Notes: generated by a model not told the origin, from the sequence alone. Positions 26,118-35,468 are shown, counted from the stretch's first letter. The stretch is 64,000 nucleotides of DNA from Xanthomonas translucens pv. cerealis (GCF_006838285.1 NZ_CP038228.1:4216001-4280000), one strand, 5' to 3'. Program-made: numbers and translations.

Positions 26118-27556
26118 GCGCACGGTCGTCGCGCCTGCTGGCGCTGGCCTGCTGTACGGCGCTGGCCGCGTGCAGCATGGCCCCGCACTACACGCGCCCG
26201 GCCGCGCCGGTGCCGCTGCAGTTCGACACCGCGGGCAGCGCCCCGTCCGCGGCCGGCGCAGCGCTGGCGCTGCCGGACTGGCGCGAGGTGTTCCTGGATC
26301 CGCGCCTGCGCCAGGTCATCGCGCTGGGCCTGGACAACAACCGCGACCTGCGCGTGGCCATGCTCGCGATCGACAAGGCGCGCGCGCAGTACCGGATCCA
26401 GCGCGCCGCGCTGGCGCCGGCGCTGGATGCCACTGCCAGCAGCGGCCGCCAGCGCACCAGCGCCAGCGCCAGCGAAAGCGGGCAGGCGCAGATCGACAGC
26501 AGCGACACCGTGCAGGTCGGCATCAGCAGTTGGGAGCTGGACCTGTTCGGGCGCGTGCGCAGCCTCAAGGACGAAGCCCTGGAAACCTGGCTGGCCAGCG
26601 CCGAGACCCAGCGCAGCGTGCGCGTGAGCCTGATCGGCCAGATCGCCGACGCCTGGCTCGCGGTCGGTGCCGACCAGCAGTTGCTGGCCCTGGCGCAGCA
26701 GACCCTGGACAGCCAGGAGCAGACGCTGCGGCGCAGCCGCGACCAGCACGCCAACGGTATCGGCTCGGGCCTGGACTTGGCGCAGATCCAGAGCAGCGTG
26801 GAAGCGGCGCGGGTCGCGGTCGCGCGCGCTGCCACCCAGCTCGCGCAGGCGCGCGATGCGCTGCAACTGGTGGTCGGCGCGCCGGTGGACGCAGCGTTGC
26901 TGGCCGGCACCGATGCGTTCGACGGCAGCGTGGCGCTGGCGCCGGTGCCGGCAAGCTTGGATGCCGCAGTGCTGCTGCAGCGTCCCGACGTGCTCGCCGC
27001 CGAGCACGCGCTGAAGGCGGCCAACGCCGACATCGGCGCCGCCCGCGCGGCATTCTTCCCGACCGTGTCGTTGACCGCCTCCAGCGGGCGCAGCAGCGAC
27101 GCGCTGTCCACGCTGTTCGCGGCGGGTTCGCGCACCTGGGCGTTCGTGCCCAGTATCGCGCTGCCGATCTTCCACGCCGGTGCGCTGAAGGCGTCGCTGG
27201 ACGTCTCCAGGATCGGCAAGAACATCGCCGTGGCGCAATACGAGAAAGCCATCCAGAGCGCCTTCAGCGACGTCGCCGATGCGCTGGCGCAGCGCGACCA
27301 CCTCGACGCGCAGCTGAGCGCGCAACGGGCGCTGGTGGAGGCGGTGCGGCGCAGTCAGACGCTGGCCGAAGCGCGCTACCGCGCCGGCGTGGACGGCTAC
27401 CTGCAGGTGCTGGACGCGCAGCGTTCGCTGTATGCCGCGCAGCAGGACCTGATCGCCTTGCGCCTGCAGGACGACAGCAATCGGGTCGCGCTGTACACCG
27501 TGCTGGGCGGCGGCGCGGATGCGCGCGCGACAGCGCCTGCCGCGGCAAGTCGGTGA
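26114..27556 (+). CDS. Outer-membrane efflux channel lipoprotein (OprM/SmeF-like, NodT family)
   Basis: 480 residues from ATG 26114, overlapping the pump gene by 4 bp. The signal peptide has the lipobox LAAC (Cys about residue 18). Two TolC-type repeats are visible: WREVFLDPRLRQVIALGLDNNRDLRVA at the start of the first and LLQRPDVLAAEHALKAANADIGAARAAFFP at the start of the second. The C-terminus has VDGYLQVLDAQRSLYAAQQ. Completes a tripartite pump in one operon. Confidence 0.93.
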   Translation: MSARSSRLLALACCTALAACSMAPHYTRPAAPVPLQFDTAGSAPSAAGAALALPDWREVFLDPRLRQVIALGLDNNRDLRVAMLAIDKARAQYRIQRAALAPALDATASSGRQRTSASASESGQAQIDSSDTVQVGISSWELDLFGRVRSLKDEALETWLASAETQRSVRVSLIGQIADAWLAVGADQQLLALAQQTLDSQEQTLRRSRDQHANGIGSGLDLAQIQSSVEAARVAVARAATQLAQARDALQLVVGAPVDAALLAGTDAFDGSVALAPVPASLDAAVLLQRPDVLAAEHALKAANADIGAARAAFFPTVSLTASSGRSSDALSTLFAAGSRTWAFVPSIALPIFHAGALKASLDVSRIGKNIAVAQYEKAIQSAFSDVADALAQRDHLDAQLSAQRALVEAVRRSQTLAEARYRAGVDGYLQVLDAQRSLYAAQQDLIALRLQDDSNRVALYTVLGGGADARATAPAAASR

Positions 27557-27601
27557 GCGCGGGGCCGGCGCAGGTGCGCGTCAGCCCACGCGGATGCAAC
27601 A

Positions 27602-27668
27602 TGTGGGAGCGACTTCAGTCGCGACGGGCCTTCTCGGTAACGCGCGTCGCGACTGAAGTCGCTCCGCA
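27602..27668. repeat. REP-type palindrome
   Basis: GGAGCGACTTCAGTCGCGAC at 27606-27625 and its exact inverted copy at 27646-27665, separated by 20 bp. This is the classic intergenic REP pair of Xanthomonas and relatives. It may also end the RND transcript as a stem-loop. Confidence 0.9.
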
Positions 27669-27758
27669 GACGCGTAGCGCGCTGACGGTATCGCACGCTC
27701 GCGCAGCTTGCTACTCACCGGCTGGGCCGCGATCGGCATCCCCGTGGGAAACGTCCGA

Positions 27759-28642
27759 TCACGCGGTGCATCCCATCTCGCCCAGCCAGGCATGCTGCTG
27801 CGCCGTCTCCACACCTTCGGCCACGGTGGAAATGCCAAGGACGCCCACGATTTCGATGATCTTGCGTACCAGCGCGCGTTGGCTGGCGTCGGCATCCATC
27901 CTGCGCACGAACGACCGGTCGATTTTCAGCTCGTCCAGCGGCAGCGCCTGCAGTAGCGACAGCGAAGAGAAGCAGGTTCCGAAATCGTCCAGCGACCAGG
28001 AGATGCCGTCCTCGCGCCCGGTGCACCACGGCGCGCATATCTTCGACGAAGCTGGCCGACACCAGCTGCAGCGGACTGACGTTGACCGACAGCAGCAACT
28101 GCGCAGCGCCGGGATGCCGCCCCCACGCGTGCAGCTGCAGGCATGCCTGTTCCAGCACCCACAGGCTGATCTGCTGGATCAGGCCGGTGTCTTCGGCCAG
28201 GCGAACCAGTTCGGCCGGTGGTTGCAGCCCATGGCCCGGTTGATTCCAGCGCAGCAGCACTTCCGCGCCGATCAGCGGTCCGCGCGCCGACACCTGCGGC
28301 TGCAGGTGCACGCGCAGCGCGTTCTGCGCGAGCGCGCGGACCAGCGCCGCATGCTCGTCCAGCCGCAGCTTGATGTCCTCGCTGAAGATGGCCAGTACCC
28401 CGGCGGTCAACGCCAAGGCGGTCACGGTGTTCAACGCGTGGCCGATGCGGTGGATATTGTCCGGCATCAGTTGAGGCGCTTGCATAGCGGGATCCCGAGT
28501 GGGCAAGGTGACCCAGACGCCGGCCAGTGGCAAGAGGAGCGCGCGGCAGCGACGCGTCCCCCCGCGGTGCAGGACCAAATAGCCATCCAGCGCCTCCGGC
28601 GCTATCGCCGCCGCGCTGGCGCAGGTGGCACCTGTCGGCATG
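27759..28642 (-). pseudogene. EAL-domain c-di-GMP phosphodiesterase remnant
   Basis: One frame reads FSEDIKLRLDEHAALVRALA (the end of a GGDEF domain) and then an EAL domain: LRVHLQPQVSA, GAEVLLRWNQPGHG, PAELVRLAEDTGLI, LLLSVNVSPLQL. Near 28,015 the frame breaks, and the rest of the domain continues in another frame: SWSLDDFGTCFSSLSLL, LPLDELKIDRSFVRRM and ISTVAEGVETAQQ. The signature E is in EVLL rather than EAL, and DDFGTG has become DDFGTC. The GGDEF part is almost gone. Not expected to be functional; the 5' end is uncertain. Confidence 0.8.
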
Positions 28643-28742
28643 CGGCGCACCGTGCCGGTGTTCAGGCATCGGCGTGGATCCGCTGGCGCAACAGCGCATC
28701 CAGCGCCCGCGGAGCGCCGCTGCCGCCCGCCAGCGGCGCCGC

Positions 28743-30632
28743 TCACGCCACCCTGCTGCGCCGCGCGCGCTCCAGGTGCACCAGCAGCAGCGAGATCGCC
28801 GCGGGGGTCATACCGGGGATGCGCTGCGCCTGGCCCACGGTTTGCGGGCGCACGCGCAGCAGCTTCTGCTGCACCTCGGCCGACAGCCCGCGCACCTGCG
28901 CGTAGTCGAACGCCTCGGGAATCGGCGTGTCCTCGTGGCGCTGCTGGCGCGCGATCTCGTCGCGCTGGCGGTCCAGGTAGCCGGCGTACTTGATGCCGAT
29001 CTCGACCTGCTCGGCGACCTGCGCGTCGTCCACGCCCGGGCCCAGCGACGGCACCCGCATCAGCGCGGCGTAGTCCAGCTCCGGGCGCTTGATCAGGTCG
29101 AGCACGGTGGTCTCGCGGCTCACCGTCACCCGCAGCGTCGCGGCGACCTCGCGGCCCAGCGCATTGCCCGGCGTGGCCCACAGCGCGCGCAGCCGTTCGT
29201 TCTCCTGCGCCACCGCCTCCTGCTTGGCCTGGAAGCGCGCCCAGCGCGCCTCGCCGACCAGGCGCAAGTCGTGGCCGATGCCGGTCAGGCGCGCGTCGGC
29301 GTTGTCCTCGCGCAGCTGCAGCCGGTATTCGGCGCGGCTGGTGAACATGCGGTACGGCTCGGTGGTGCCGTGGGTGATCAGGTCGTCGATCAGCACGCCG
29401 ATGTAGGCCTGGTCGCGGCGCGGCGACCACGGCTCCAGCCCGCGCGCCTGGCGCGCGGCGTTGAGCCCGGCGATCAGTCCCTGCGCGGCGGCTTCCTCAT
29501 AGCCGGTGGTGCCGTTGATCTGGCCGGCGAAGAACAGCCCCGGCATGGCCTTGGTCTCCAGCGAGGCCTTCAGCCCGCGCGGGTCGAAGAAGTCGTATTC
29601 GATCGCGTAGCCGGGGCGGGTGATGTGGGCGCGCTCGAAACCGCGGATCGAGCGCACCAGCTCCAGCTGCACGTCGAACGGCAGCGAGGTGGAGATGCCG
29701 TTGGGATAGATCTCGGCCACGTCCAGGCCTTCGGGCTCGACGAAGATCTGGTGGCTGGCCTTCTCGGCGAAGCGCACCACCTTGTCCTCGATCGACGGGC
29801 AGTAGCGCGGGCCGATGCCCTCGATCTGGCCGGTGTACAGCGGCGAGCGGTCCAGCGCGCCGCGGATGATGGCGTGGGTGCGCTCGGTGGTATGGGTGAT
29901 CCAGCACGGGACCTGGCGCGGATGCTGGGCGCGTTCGCCCATGAACGACATCACCGGCAGCGGATCGTCGCCGGGCTGCTCTTCCATCGCCGCGTAGTCC
30001 AGGCTGCGCCCGTCGATGCGTGGCGGAGTGCCGGTCTTGAGCCGGTCCACGCCGAAACGGCCGTCGCGCAGCGTCTGCGCCAGCGCGGTGGCCGGCGGGT
30101 CGCCGGCGCGGCCGCCGGCGTACTGGGTCTGGCCGATGTGGATTTTGCCGGCCAGGAAGGTGCCGGCGGTCAGCACTACCGCTGCCGCTTCGAAGCGCAG
30201 GCCGGTCTGGGTGATGGCGCCGCGCACGCGCTCGCCTTGCACGATCAGCGCGTCCACCGCCGCCTGGAACAGGGTCAGGCTGGGCTGCGCCTCGACCAGG
30301 CGCCGGATCGCGCTGCGGTACAGGCTACGGTCGGCCTGGCAGCGGGTGGCGCGTACCGCCGGACCCTTGGAGGCGTTGAGCGTGCGCCACTGGATCCCGG
30401 CCAGGTCGGCGGCATGCGCCATCGCCCCGCCCAACGCATCGATCTCCTTGACCAGGTGGCCCTTGCCGATGCCGCCGATGGCCGGGTTGCAGCTCATCGC
30501 GCCGACCGTCTCCATATTGTGGGTCAGCAGCAGGGTACGCGCGCCGGCGCGCGCGGAGGCCAGCGCCGCCTCGGTGCCGGCATGGCCGCCACCGATCACG
30601 ATGACGTCGTAGCGGTAGAAGGAATCGCTCAT
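28743..30632 (-). CDS. mnmG: tRNA uridine-5-carboxymethylaminomethyl modification enzyme
   Basis: 629 residues, full length. FAD-binding motif [16 protein letters not shown] at the N-terminus, then [57 protein letters not shown] and [19 protein letters not shown], with the C-terminal tRNA-binding helical domain. With MnmE it modifies U34 of tRNAs reading split codon boxes. Single-copy housekeeping gene; a structured sRNA candidate is divergent from its 5' end. Confidence 0.97.
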   Translation of the reverse strand: MSDSFYRYDVIVIGGGHAGTEAALASARAGARTLLLTHNMETVGAMSCNPAIGGIGKGHLVKEIDALGGAMAHAADLAGIQWRTLNASKGPAVRATRCQADRSLYRSAIRRLVEAQPSLTLFQAAVDALIVQGERVRGAITQTGLRFEAAAVVLTAGTFLAGKIHIGQTQYAGGRAGDPPATALAQTLRDGRFGVDRLKTGTPPRIDGRSLDYAAMEEQPGDDPLPVMSFMGERAQHPRQVPCWITHTTERTHAIIRGALDRSPLYTGQIEGIGPRYCPSIEDKVVRFAEKASHQIFVEPEGLDVAEIYPNGISTSLPFDVQLELVRSIRGFERAHITRPGYAIEYDFFDPRGLKASLETKAMPGLFFAGQINGTTGYEEAAAQGLIAGLNAARQARGLEPWSPRRDQAYIGVLIDDLITHGTTEPYRMFTSRAEYRLQLREDNADARLTGIGHDLRLVGEARWARFQAKQEAVAQENERLRALWATPGNALGREVAATLRVTVSRETTVLDLIKRPELDYAALMRVPSLGPGVDDAQVAEQVEIGIKYAGYLDRQRDEIARQQRHEDTPIPEAFDYAQVRGLSAEVQQKLLRVRPQTVGQAQRIPGMTPAAISLLLVHLERARRSRVA

Positions 30633-30748
30633 CGGGGACTCGTCGGACGAGTCACGCGGACCGGAATGGGCGCGTTGGCGAGGCGATGCGCACTGGGAGA
30701 GGGTATTTTTGTGTGTTTCATCACAATTTCAGAATTTGGAACTAAAGT

Positions 30749-30764
30749 TGGCATGCGCTCTGCA
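30749..30764 (+). promoter_or_regulatory. Sigma-54 (RpoN) type promoter
   Basis: TGGCATGCGCTCTGCA has GG (30750-30751) and GC (30762-30763) exactly 10 bp apart, as the -24/-12 elements require. The predicted start is near 30775. An AT-rich stretch upstream (30,705-30,748) could aid bending. No activator site was identified. Confidence 0.6.
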
Positions 30765-30774
30765 GATAACCCTA

Positions 30775-30891
30775 CTGCACCCAACGTGGCATTGCGTCAG
30801 GGGCGTACGACTGGAATTGGAACAGGGGCCAGTCACGCGCACGTTGGGGGAGCTGGGGGCCGGTAGTCGGGGGACTGCCGGCCCTTTTTTT
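30775..30891 (+). ncRNA. Candidate sigma-54-dependent structured small RNA, about 117 nt
   Basis: The segment begins at the predicted sigma-54 start and ends in an intrinsic terminator. Internal pairing is strong: CCCAACGTG (30780-30788) with CACGTTGGG (30840-30848). Inside it, GCGT plus GACTGG (30803-30814, AC bulge) pairs with CCAGTC plus ACGC (30829-30838), leaving a 14-nt loop AATTGGAACAGGGG. No ORF with a ribosome site is present and no plus-strand gene follows, so a leader or riboswitch role is unlikely. I do not recognise the RNA family. Confidence 0.6.
30857..30891 (+). terminator. Intrinsic terminator of the sRNA candidate
   Basis: GGGCCGG-T-AGTC pairs with GACT-G-CCGGCCC around a short G loop (12 pairs including one G-T), followed directly by seven T. 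Confidence 0.85.
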
Positions 30892-30936
30892 ATGCGCGCG
30901 ATTCAGGCCCCGCCCCAGCAACCGCAATGCCCGAAC

Positions 30937-30970
30937 GCGAAAAGCCCCGGCGAGCCGGGGCTTTTCGTTT
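30937..30970. terminator. Bidirectional intrinsic terminator
   Basis: AAAAGCCCCGG-CGAG-CCGGGGCTTTT with A and T tracts on both sides. On the minus strand it ends the transcript of the lipoprotein gene at 31134-31685; on the plus strand it would back up the sRNA terminator. Confidence 0.85.
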
Positions 30971-31133
30971 TAGGCGCCGACGCCCGACAGGGCCGGAACA
31001 GGGGGGATCCAGATTTCCCTGTCGGACATCGACATAGACGGTAGGGCGATCCCTTCAGGTCATAAAGCGACGCAGGAGGTCACCCGGTACGCCCTAGAGT
31101 GCGTCTTGTGCCTGCGTGAAATCAAGCTTTTTC

Positions 31134-31685
31134 TTAAGGCTCTAGTGTGCGCTTTGTCCCATTGCTACGCCCCAGATTGCCAGGCCGGGGCGCGGACGGC
31201 CGCGGCTGGGCGGCCGGCCTGGGCGCGCTTGCCGGACGTGACTGCATCGACTGCGGACGCGGCTGCATCGACTGGGGGCTTGGGCCGGCGTTGGCGGCAT
31301 CGGGGCGGCGCAACCGGTCCAGGTCGCGCCACGGCGACTTGACCCGGCCACCGCCACCGCCGATGACCGGCGGCGGACGGTCCGGCGGACGGCCGTTGTC
31401 GTCTGGTCGCGGGCGCGGCTGACGGTAGCGCGGCGGACCATAGTAGTCGCGGGAGTAATACGGGCCGTCGTAGCCGTAGTAGCCGTAGCCGTAATAGCCG
31501 GAGCCATAGCCGTAGGGCTCGGCGCTGTAGGGCGCGTAGTAGCCATCGGAGTAGCCTGCCGGATAGCGGTATTCGACCGTTGGGGCGCCGCGGTAGTAGC
31601 CGCCGCCGTTGTCGGCGTAGTCGTAAGTGGCGCAGCCGCTCAGCGTGGCCAGCAATCCAGCGGCCCAGATCAGGCGCATATTCAT
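31134..31685 (-). CDS. Tyr/Gly/Pro-rich lipoprotein
   Basis: 183 residues. Lipobox LSGC (Cys about residue 18). Residues about 30-85 are dominated by Tyr and Gly (YGYGSGYYGYGYYGYDG), and the second half is Pro/Arg/Ser-rich with repeats (PQSMQPRPQSMQSRP). Low-complexity lipoproteins of this type are common in Xanthomonas and unassigned. The second codon pair offers an alternative ATG two residues in. Envelope location follows from the lipobox; function unknown. Confidence 0.75.
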   Translation of the reverse strand: MNMRLIWAAGLLATLSGCATYDYADNGGGYYRGAPTVEYRYPAGYSDGYYAPYSAEPYGYGSGYYGYGYYGYDGPYYSRDYYGPPRYRQPRPRPDDNGRPPDRPPPVIGGGGGRVKSPWRDLDRLRRPDAANAGPSPQSMQPRPQSMQSRPASAPRPAAQPRPSAPRPGNLGRSNGTKRTLEP

Positions 31686-31850
31686 AGCGAATCCTCTCCC
31701 TGAGGCTGACCGACAGGTTCGACGTATTGCATTGAATGCCCCCTTAACCCGCTTCGTCGGTGATTGAACGCTTAAGTCGCGTACAACGGCTGTGTTGTCC
31801 CGGCAGCCGGCGACAACGCGAACTTGCGACGATACGCTAACCTTTCACGC

Positions 31851-32222
31851 ATGTTCTCATCTTCACTGCCCGTTTTCGCGGATGTGACGGCCGCGGCCGC
31901 GCGGATCGCGCCGCATGCCCAGGTGACCCCGGTCCTGCGCCCGCAGGCGCTGAACGCATTGGCCGGCGCCAGCCTGCACTTCAAGGCCGAACACCTGCAG
32001 CACGACGGTGCGTTCAAGTTCCGCGGCGCCTGCAATGCGGTATGGGCGCTGAGCCAGACGCAGGCTGCGCGTAGCCGCGGCATCTGCTGCCACGTGGTGG
32101 TGCCGGAGGGCGCGCTGGCGGCGGTGCTGGTACAGCCGGAGCGCTTCGCCGGGCGTCGGGTCGGGCTGATTCTGTCCGGCGGCAACGTCGATCTCGACGC
32201 CCTGCCGTGGGGCATGGCGTGA
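31851..32222 (+). pseudogene. Threonine dehydratase-like gene with large internal deletion
   Basis: The first 75 residues match fold-type II PLP dehydratases, including the lysine motif GAFKFRGACNAV. After CHVVVPEGA the sequence jumps to the family's C-terminus (LAAVLVQPERFAGRRVGLILSGGNVDLDALPW). About 180-200 central residues, with most of the PLP site, are missing, yet the frame is kept. A 123-residue product could not form the enzyme. ATG at 31851; the stop overlaps the next gene's start. Confidence 0.8.
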
Positions 32223-32824
32223 AGCCGCGACCACGACCCGGCTGGCTGGGCTGGCTCGGCCGGCTGGGCGCGCTGCTGGGCCTGTGGCTGCTGGGCGTGG
32301 CGATCTACATCGTCTGGGTCGGCGACCGCGACCAGGCGGCACCGGCCGACGCGATCATCGTGCTCGGTGCGGCAGCCTACGACGCCAAGCCCTCGCCGGT
32401 GTTCGAAGAGCGCATCCGCCACGGCCTGGACCTGTACCAGCGGGGCTATGCGCCGACCCTGATCTTCACCGGCGGCTTCGGCGGCAACGGCGCGCGCTTC
32501 GCCGAGTCGCAGGTGGCGCGCCGCTACGCGCTACGCCACGACGTGCCGGCCGACGCGATCCTGATCGAGACCGTCTCGCGTACCACCCGCCAGAACCTGC
32601 TGGAGGCGCGCGGGTTGATGCGCAGCCACGGCCTGCACCGGGCGATTATCGTCAGCGATCCGCTGCACATGGCGCGAGCGCTGCGCCTTTGCCGCGAGCT
32701 GCAGATCGAGGCGCTGGCGTCCTCGACCCCGAGCACCCGCTTCCGCAGCTTCCAGACCCGCTGGCGCTTCCTGCTGCAGGAGGTGTACTTCTTCCACCGC
32801 GACCTGCTGCTGCCGGGCGCCTGA
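32219..32824 (+). CDS. YdcF/SanA-like DUF218 membrane-anchored protein
   Basis: About 201 residues from GTG 32219 (an in-frame ATG at 32207 is possible). An N-terminal helix (LGALLGLWLLGVAIYIVWVG) is followed by the DUF218 domain: ADAIIVLGAAAYDAKPSPVFEERI, TLIFTGGFGGNG, ESQVARRYALRHDVP, SRTTRQNLLEARGLM and AIIVSDPLHMARAL. The acidic, Asn and Arg residues of the family active cleft are in place. DUF218 proteins are linked to envelope barrier function and lipid-carrier or polysaccharide steps. It overlaps the dehydratase remnant. Confidence 0.85.
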   Translation: MKPRPRPGWLGWLGRLGALLGLWLLGVAIYIVWVGDRDQAAPADAIIVLGAAAYDAKPSPVFEERIRHGLDLYQRGYAPTLIFTGGFGGNGARFAESQVARRYALRHDVPADAILIETVSRTTRQNLLEARGLMRSHGLHRAIIVSDPLHMARALRLCRELQIEALASSTPSTRFRSFQTRWRFLLQEVYFFHRDLLLPGA

Positions 32825-32871
32825 GCGGGTCTGGCCGCCGTATCGTGGGCGCCGGCACGGCATGAGGGGGG

Positions 32872-33302
32872 ATGAAGATCGACGGAACCCGCGAGTAAGA
32901 CCGCGCCATCGAACTGGTGCTGTCCTACTACGACGCGTTCAACCGCGGCGACCGGGCGGCGATGCTCGACAAGCTGACCGACGATGTCGCGCACGATCTC
33001 AACCAGGCCGCGCGCGAGACCGGCAAGGACCGCTTCGCCGCGTTCCTTCAGCGGATGAACGCCAGCTACCGCGAACAGTTGCGCGACATCGTGGTCCTGG
33101 GCGGGGGCAGGATGGCCGCCGTGCCGCCGCCGAATACGTGGTGCACGGCCAATGCCGCCACACCGACGAAGGCCTGCCGCCGGCGCTCGGGCAGACCTAC
33201 GTGCTGCCGGGCGGGGCGTTCTTCGACATCCGCGACGGCAAGATCGCCCGGGTCAGCAACTACTAGAACCTGCAGGACTGGATCGACCAGGTGTCGGCCT
33301 GA
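32872..33302 (+). pseudogene. SnoaL-like / ketosteroid isomerase-like pseudogene
   Basis: Reads MKIDGTRE, then a TAA (32896-32898), then IELVLSYYDAFNRGDRAAML and DVAHDLNQAARETGKDRFAAFL, a SnoaL-like fold. Near 33,110 the frame shifts, and the end continues as VLPGGAFFDIRDGKIARVSNY, then a TAG (33264-33266) and NLQDWIDQVSA. Three independent lesions in about 140 codons make it non-functional. Confidence 0.85.
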
Positions 33303-33332
33303 GCGGTGGCACGCCCGGCCGCCCGGCGGTTA

Positions 33333-33400
33333 TGTAGGAGCAACTTCAGCCGCGACAGGCCCTACCCGTAGACTCGGTCGCGGCTGAAACCGCTTCTACA
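33333..33400. repeat. REP-type palindrome
   Basis: TGTAGGAGCAACTTCAGCCGCGAC and an inverted partner GTCGCGGCTGAAACCGCTTCTACA (a few mismatches). Same family as the element at 27602-27668. Confidence 0.85.
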
Positions 33401-33450
33401 GGGAGTGCATCTACAGGGGGGGGGCATCTGCATCGGTTCTGTGCTCTTAC

Positions 33451-33488
33451 GAGTCCCGGGTCCCGGGTCCCCGGTCCCGAGTCCCGAA
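33451..33488. repeat. 7-bp-phased TCCC repeat
   Basis: Units GAGTCCC, GGGTCCC, GGGTCCC, CGGTCCC, GAGTCCC in a row, directly downstream of bioC. Confidence 0.8.
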
Positions 33489-33501
33489 GCAAAGCGCCGC
33501 C

Positions 33502-34392
33502 TCAATCGCCACGACGACGGATCGGGATCGCCGACACCGGCACCGCGGCGATCTCGCTGCCGCCCTCACGGATCGGCGCGCCCGGCGGCGGCGCCCAGGC
33601 GTGGGCATAGATCACCTCCCAACTGCTCGGCAGCTTGCCGTCGGCGTTGCGCAGCGGCTCGTAGGCGGCGCTGGCGGCGGCGAAGCGGCCGCGTCCGGTC
33701 AGCGTGTGGCGGCGCGCGTGCAGCGCGTTGGTCGCGCCGATCGCGCGCAGTTCGCGCATCAGCGCGGTCAGGTCGGAATAAGTGAGGGTGAACAGGTCGC
33801 GGTCCAGCACCGGGTCGCGGAAACCGGACAGCATCAAGGCATCGCCGAACTGCGCGATCGGCGCGAAGCGGCTCACGTGCGGCGTTTCCCGATCGGCCTG
33901 GGCGAACGCCTCGCGCAGTTCCACCAGCGTGTCCGGGCCGAAGCTGGAGCACAGCAGCAGGCCGCCGGGCTTGAGCACGCGGCGGAAGCCGGCGAACACC
34001 GCCGGCAGGTCTTCGACCCACTGCAGGCACAGGTTGCTGAAGATCACATCGACGCTGTGCTCGGCCAGCGGCAGTGCGCGCGCGTTGGCGCAGACGCGGC
34101 CGAACGGCTTCCACCAGCCGGCCTGGCGCTTGGCCTGCTGCAGCATCGGCAGCGCCTGGTCGAGCGCAATCACCTGCGCGCGCGGCCAGCGCTTCTTCAT
34201 CGTCGCGGCGGCGTGCGCCGGGCCGCTGCCCACGTCCAGCAGCACCTGCGGCACGCGGTCGCCGAGATAGTCCAGCGATTCCAGCAGGCGCTTCTCGACC
34301 TCGTGCTGCAGGGCGGCGGCGGCATCGTAGCTGGCGGCGGCGCGCGAGAACGCGCGGCGGATGTGGTGGGCGTCGAACGAAGAGGAATCCAT
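33502..34392 (-). CDS. bioC: Malonyl-ACP O-methyltransferase
   Basis: 296 residues from ATG 34392. SAM-binding motif I is LLDVGSGPAHAA, followed by VIALDQALPML, and motif post-I/IV is VIFSNLCLQWVEDLPAVF. FRRVLKPGGLLLCSSFGPDTL is the usual BioC stretch. Methylates malonyl-ACP so that fatty-acid synthesis can build the pimeloyl moiety of biotin. It lies last in the bioB-bioF-bioH-SDR-bioC row, which supports the call over a generic class I methyltransferase. Confidence 0.93.
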   Translation of the reverse strand: MDSSSFDAHHIRRAFSRAAASYDAAAALQHEVEKRLLESLDYLGDRVPQVLLDVGSGPAHAAATMKKRWPRAQVIALDQALPMLQQAKRQAGWWKPFGRVCANARALPLAEHSVDVIFSNLCLQWVEDLPAVFAGFRRVLKPGGLLLCSSFGPDTLVELREAFAQADRETPHVSRFAPIAQFGDALMLSGFRDPVLDRDLFTLTYSDLTALMRELRAIGATNALHARRHTLTGRGRFAAASAAYEPLRNADGKLPSSWEVIYAHAWAPPPGAPIREGGSEIAAVPVSAIPIRRRGD

Positions 34393-34503
34393 CGGCGCAT
34401 TATCGCCGGCCGCGGCGCGCAGCGGCCAGCCGTGTGGTCGCAACGTGTGCGGTCAACGGCGCCATGCCGGGCATTGCGACCAATTCGCCGATCGCGAACG
34501 ATC

Positions 34504-34547
34504 GAGTCCCGAGTCCCGAGTCCCGAGTCCCGAGTCCCGAGTCCCGG
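34504..34547. repeat. 7-bp tandem repeat, GAGTCCC type
   Basis: Six consecutive GAGTCCC units, nearly perfect, four bases before the SDR stop codon (on the bioC side). Confidence 0.9.
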
Positions 34548-34550
34548 CCC

Positions 34551-35333
34551 TCAGAACGTCCCCGGATACACCCCGCCATCGAGCAACAGGTTCTGCCCGC
34601 TGAGATAGCCGGCCTGCGCGCTGCACAAAAACGCGCAGGCCGCGCCGAATTCCGCGGCCGTGCCGAAACGCCCGGCCGGAATCTGCTCGCGCTTGTGCGC
34701 CGCCACGGCGTCCACGTCGGTGCCGTTGCCCTGCGCGACATGGGCGAAATTGCTGCGCAGCCGGTCGGTGTCGAACTGGCCGGGCAGCAGGTTGTTGATG
34801 GTGACGTTGTGCGCGACGGTGCGCCGCGCCAGCCCGGCGACGAAGCCGGTCAGGCCGGCGCGCGCGCCGTTGGACAGGCCCAGGCTGTCGATCGGCGCCT
34901 TCACCGCCGCCGAGGTGATGTTGACGATGCGGCCGAAACCGCGCGCCTGCATCGCATCGACGGTGGCGCGGATCAGCGCGATCGGCGCCAGCATGTTGGC
35001 GTCCAGCGCGCGCAGCCAGTCGGCGCGTTCCCAATCGCGGAAGTCGCCCGGCGGCGGGCCGCCGGCGTTGTTGACCAGGATATCGACCTGCGGGCATGCC
35101 GCCAGTGCGGCGGCGCGTCCGGCCTCGGTGGCGATGTCGGCGGCGACCGCGATCACCGCGCCGGCGCCGGGTAGCGCGCGCAGGCCGGCCGCCGCCACAT
35201 CCAGCGCGGCCTGGCCGCGCGCCACGATCACCACGTTGACGCCTTCGCCGGCCAGCGCCCGCGCGCACCCCAGGCCCAGGCCCTTGCTCGCGGCGCAGAC
35301 CAGCGCCCATTTGCCGGCGATTCCCAGATCCAT
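34551..35333 (-). CDS. Short-chain dehydrogenase/reductase-fold protein in the biotin cluster
   Basis: 260 residues from ATG 35333. The Rossmann nucleotide site is CAASKGLGLGCARAL, then NNAGGPPPG, and the Ser region is IVNITSAAVKAPI. The canonical Y-x-x-x-K is not there: the aligned segment reads LGLSNGARAGL, a change typical of a distinct SDR subgroup that is annotated as 3-oxoacyl-ACP reductase-like. Catalysis may therefore differ or be absent. Its place between bioH and bioC suggests an accessory link to fatty-acid/pimelate synthesis, but this is context only. Confidence 0.85.
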   Translation of the reverse strand: MDLGIAGKWALVCAASKGLGLGCARALAGEGVNVVIVARGQAALDVAAAGLRALPGAGAVIAVAADIATEAGRAAALAACPQVDILVNNAGGPPPGDFRDWERADWLRALDANMLAPIALIRATVDAMQARGFGRIVNITSAAVKAPIDSLGLSNGARAGLTGFVAGLARRTVAHNVTINNLLPGQFDTDRLRSNFAHVAQGNGTDVDAVAAHKREQIPAGRFGTAAEFGAACAFLCSAQAGYLSGQNLLLDGGVYPGTF

Positions 35334-35468
35334 GTCTGCGTTCCGATCGATTGAAGGAACCGCGATGATCGGACATCGGCATGGCGGCGGCCAGGGTGGC
35401 GTGTTGATGCGGGAGGCAATCCCGCTCCCTCCCACAGAAAGCGCAAGCGCGCATCCGCAGCGAGCGCG

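Noticed and set aside
30720..30891. CsrB/RsmZ-type regulator or riboswitch
   Set aside because: Only one GGA lies in a loop rather than the many repeats of CsrB-type RNAs, and no plus-strand gene follows for a riboswitch.
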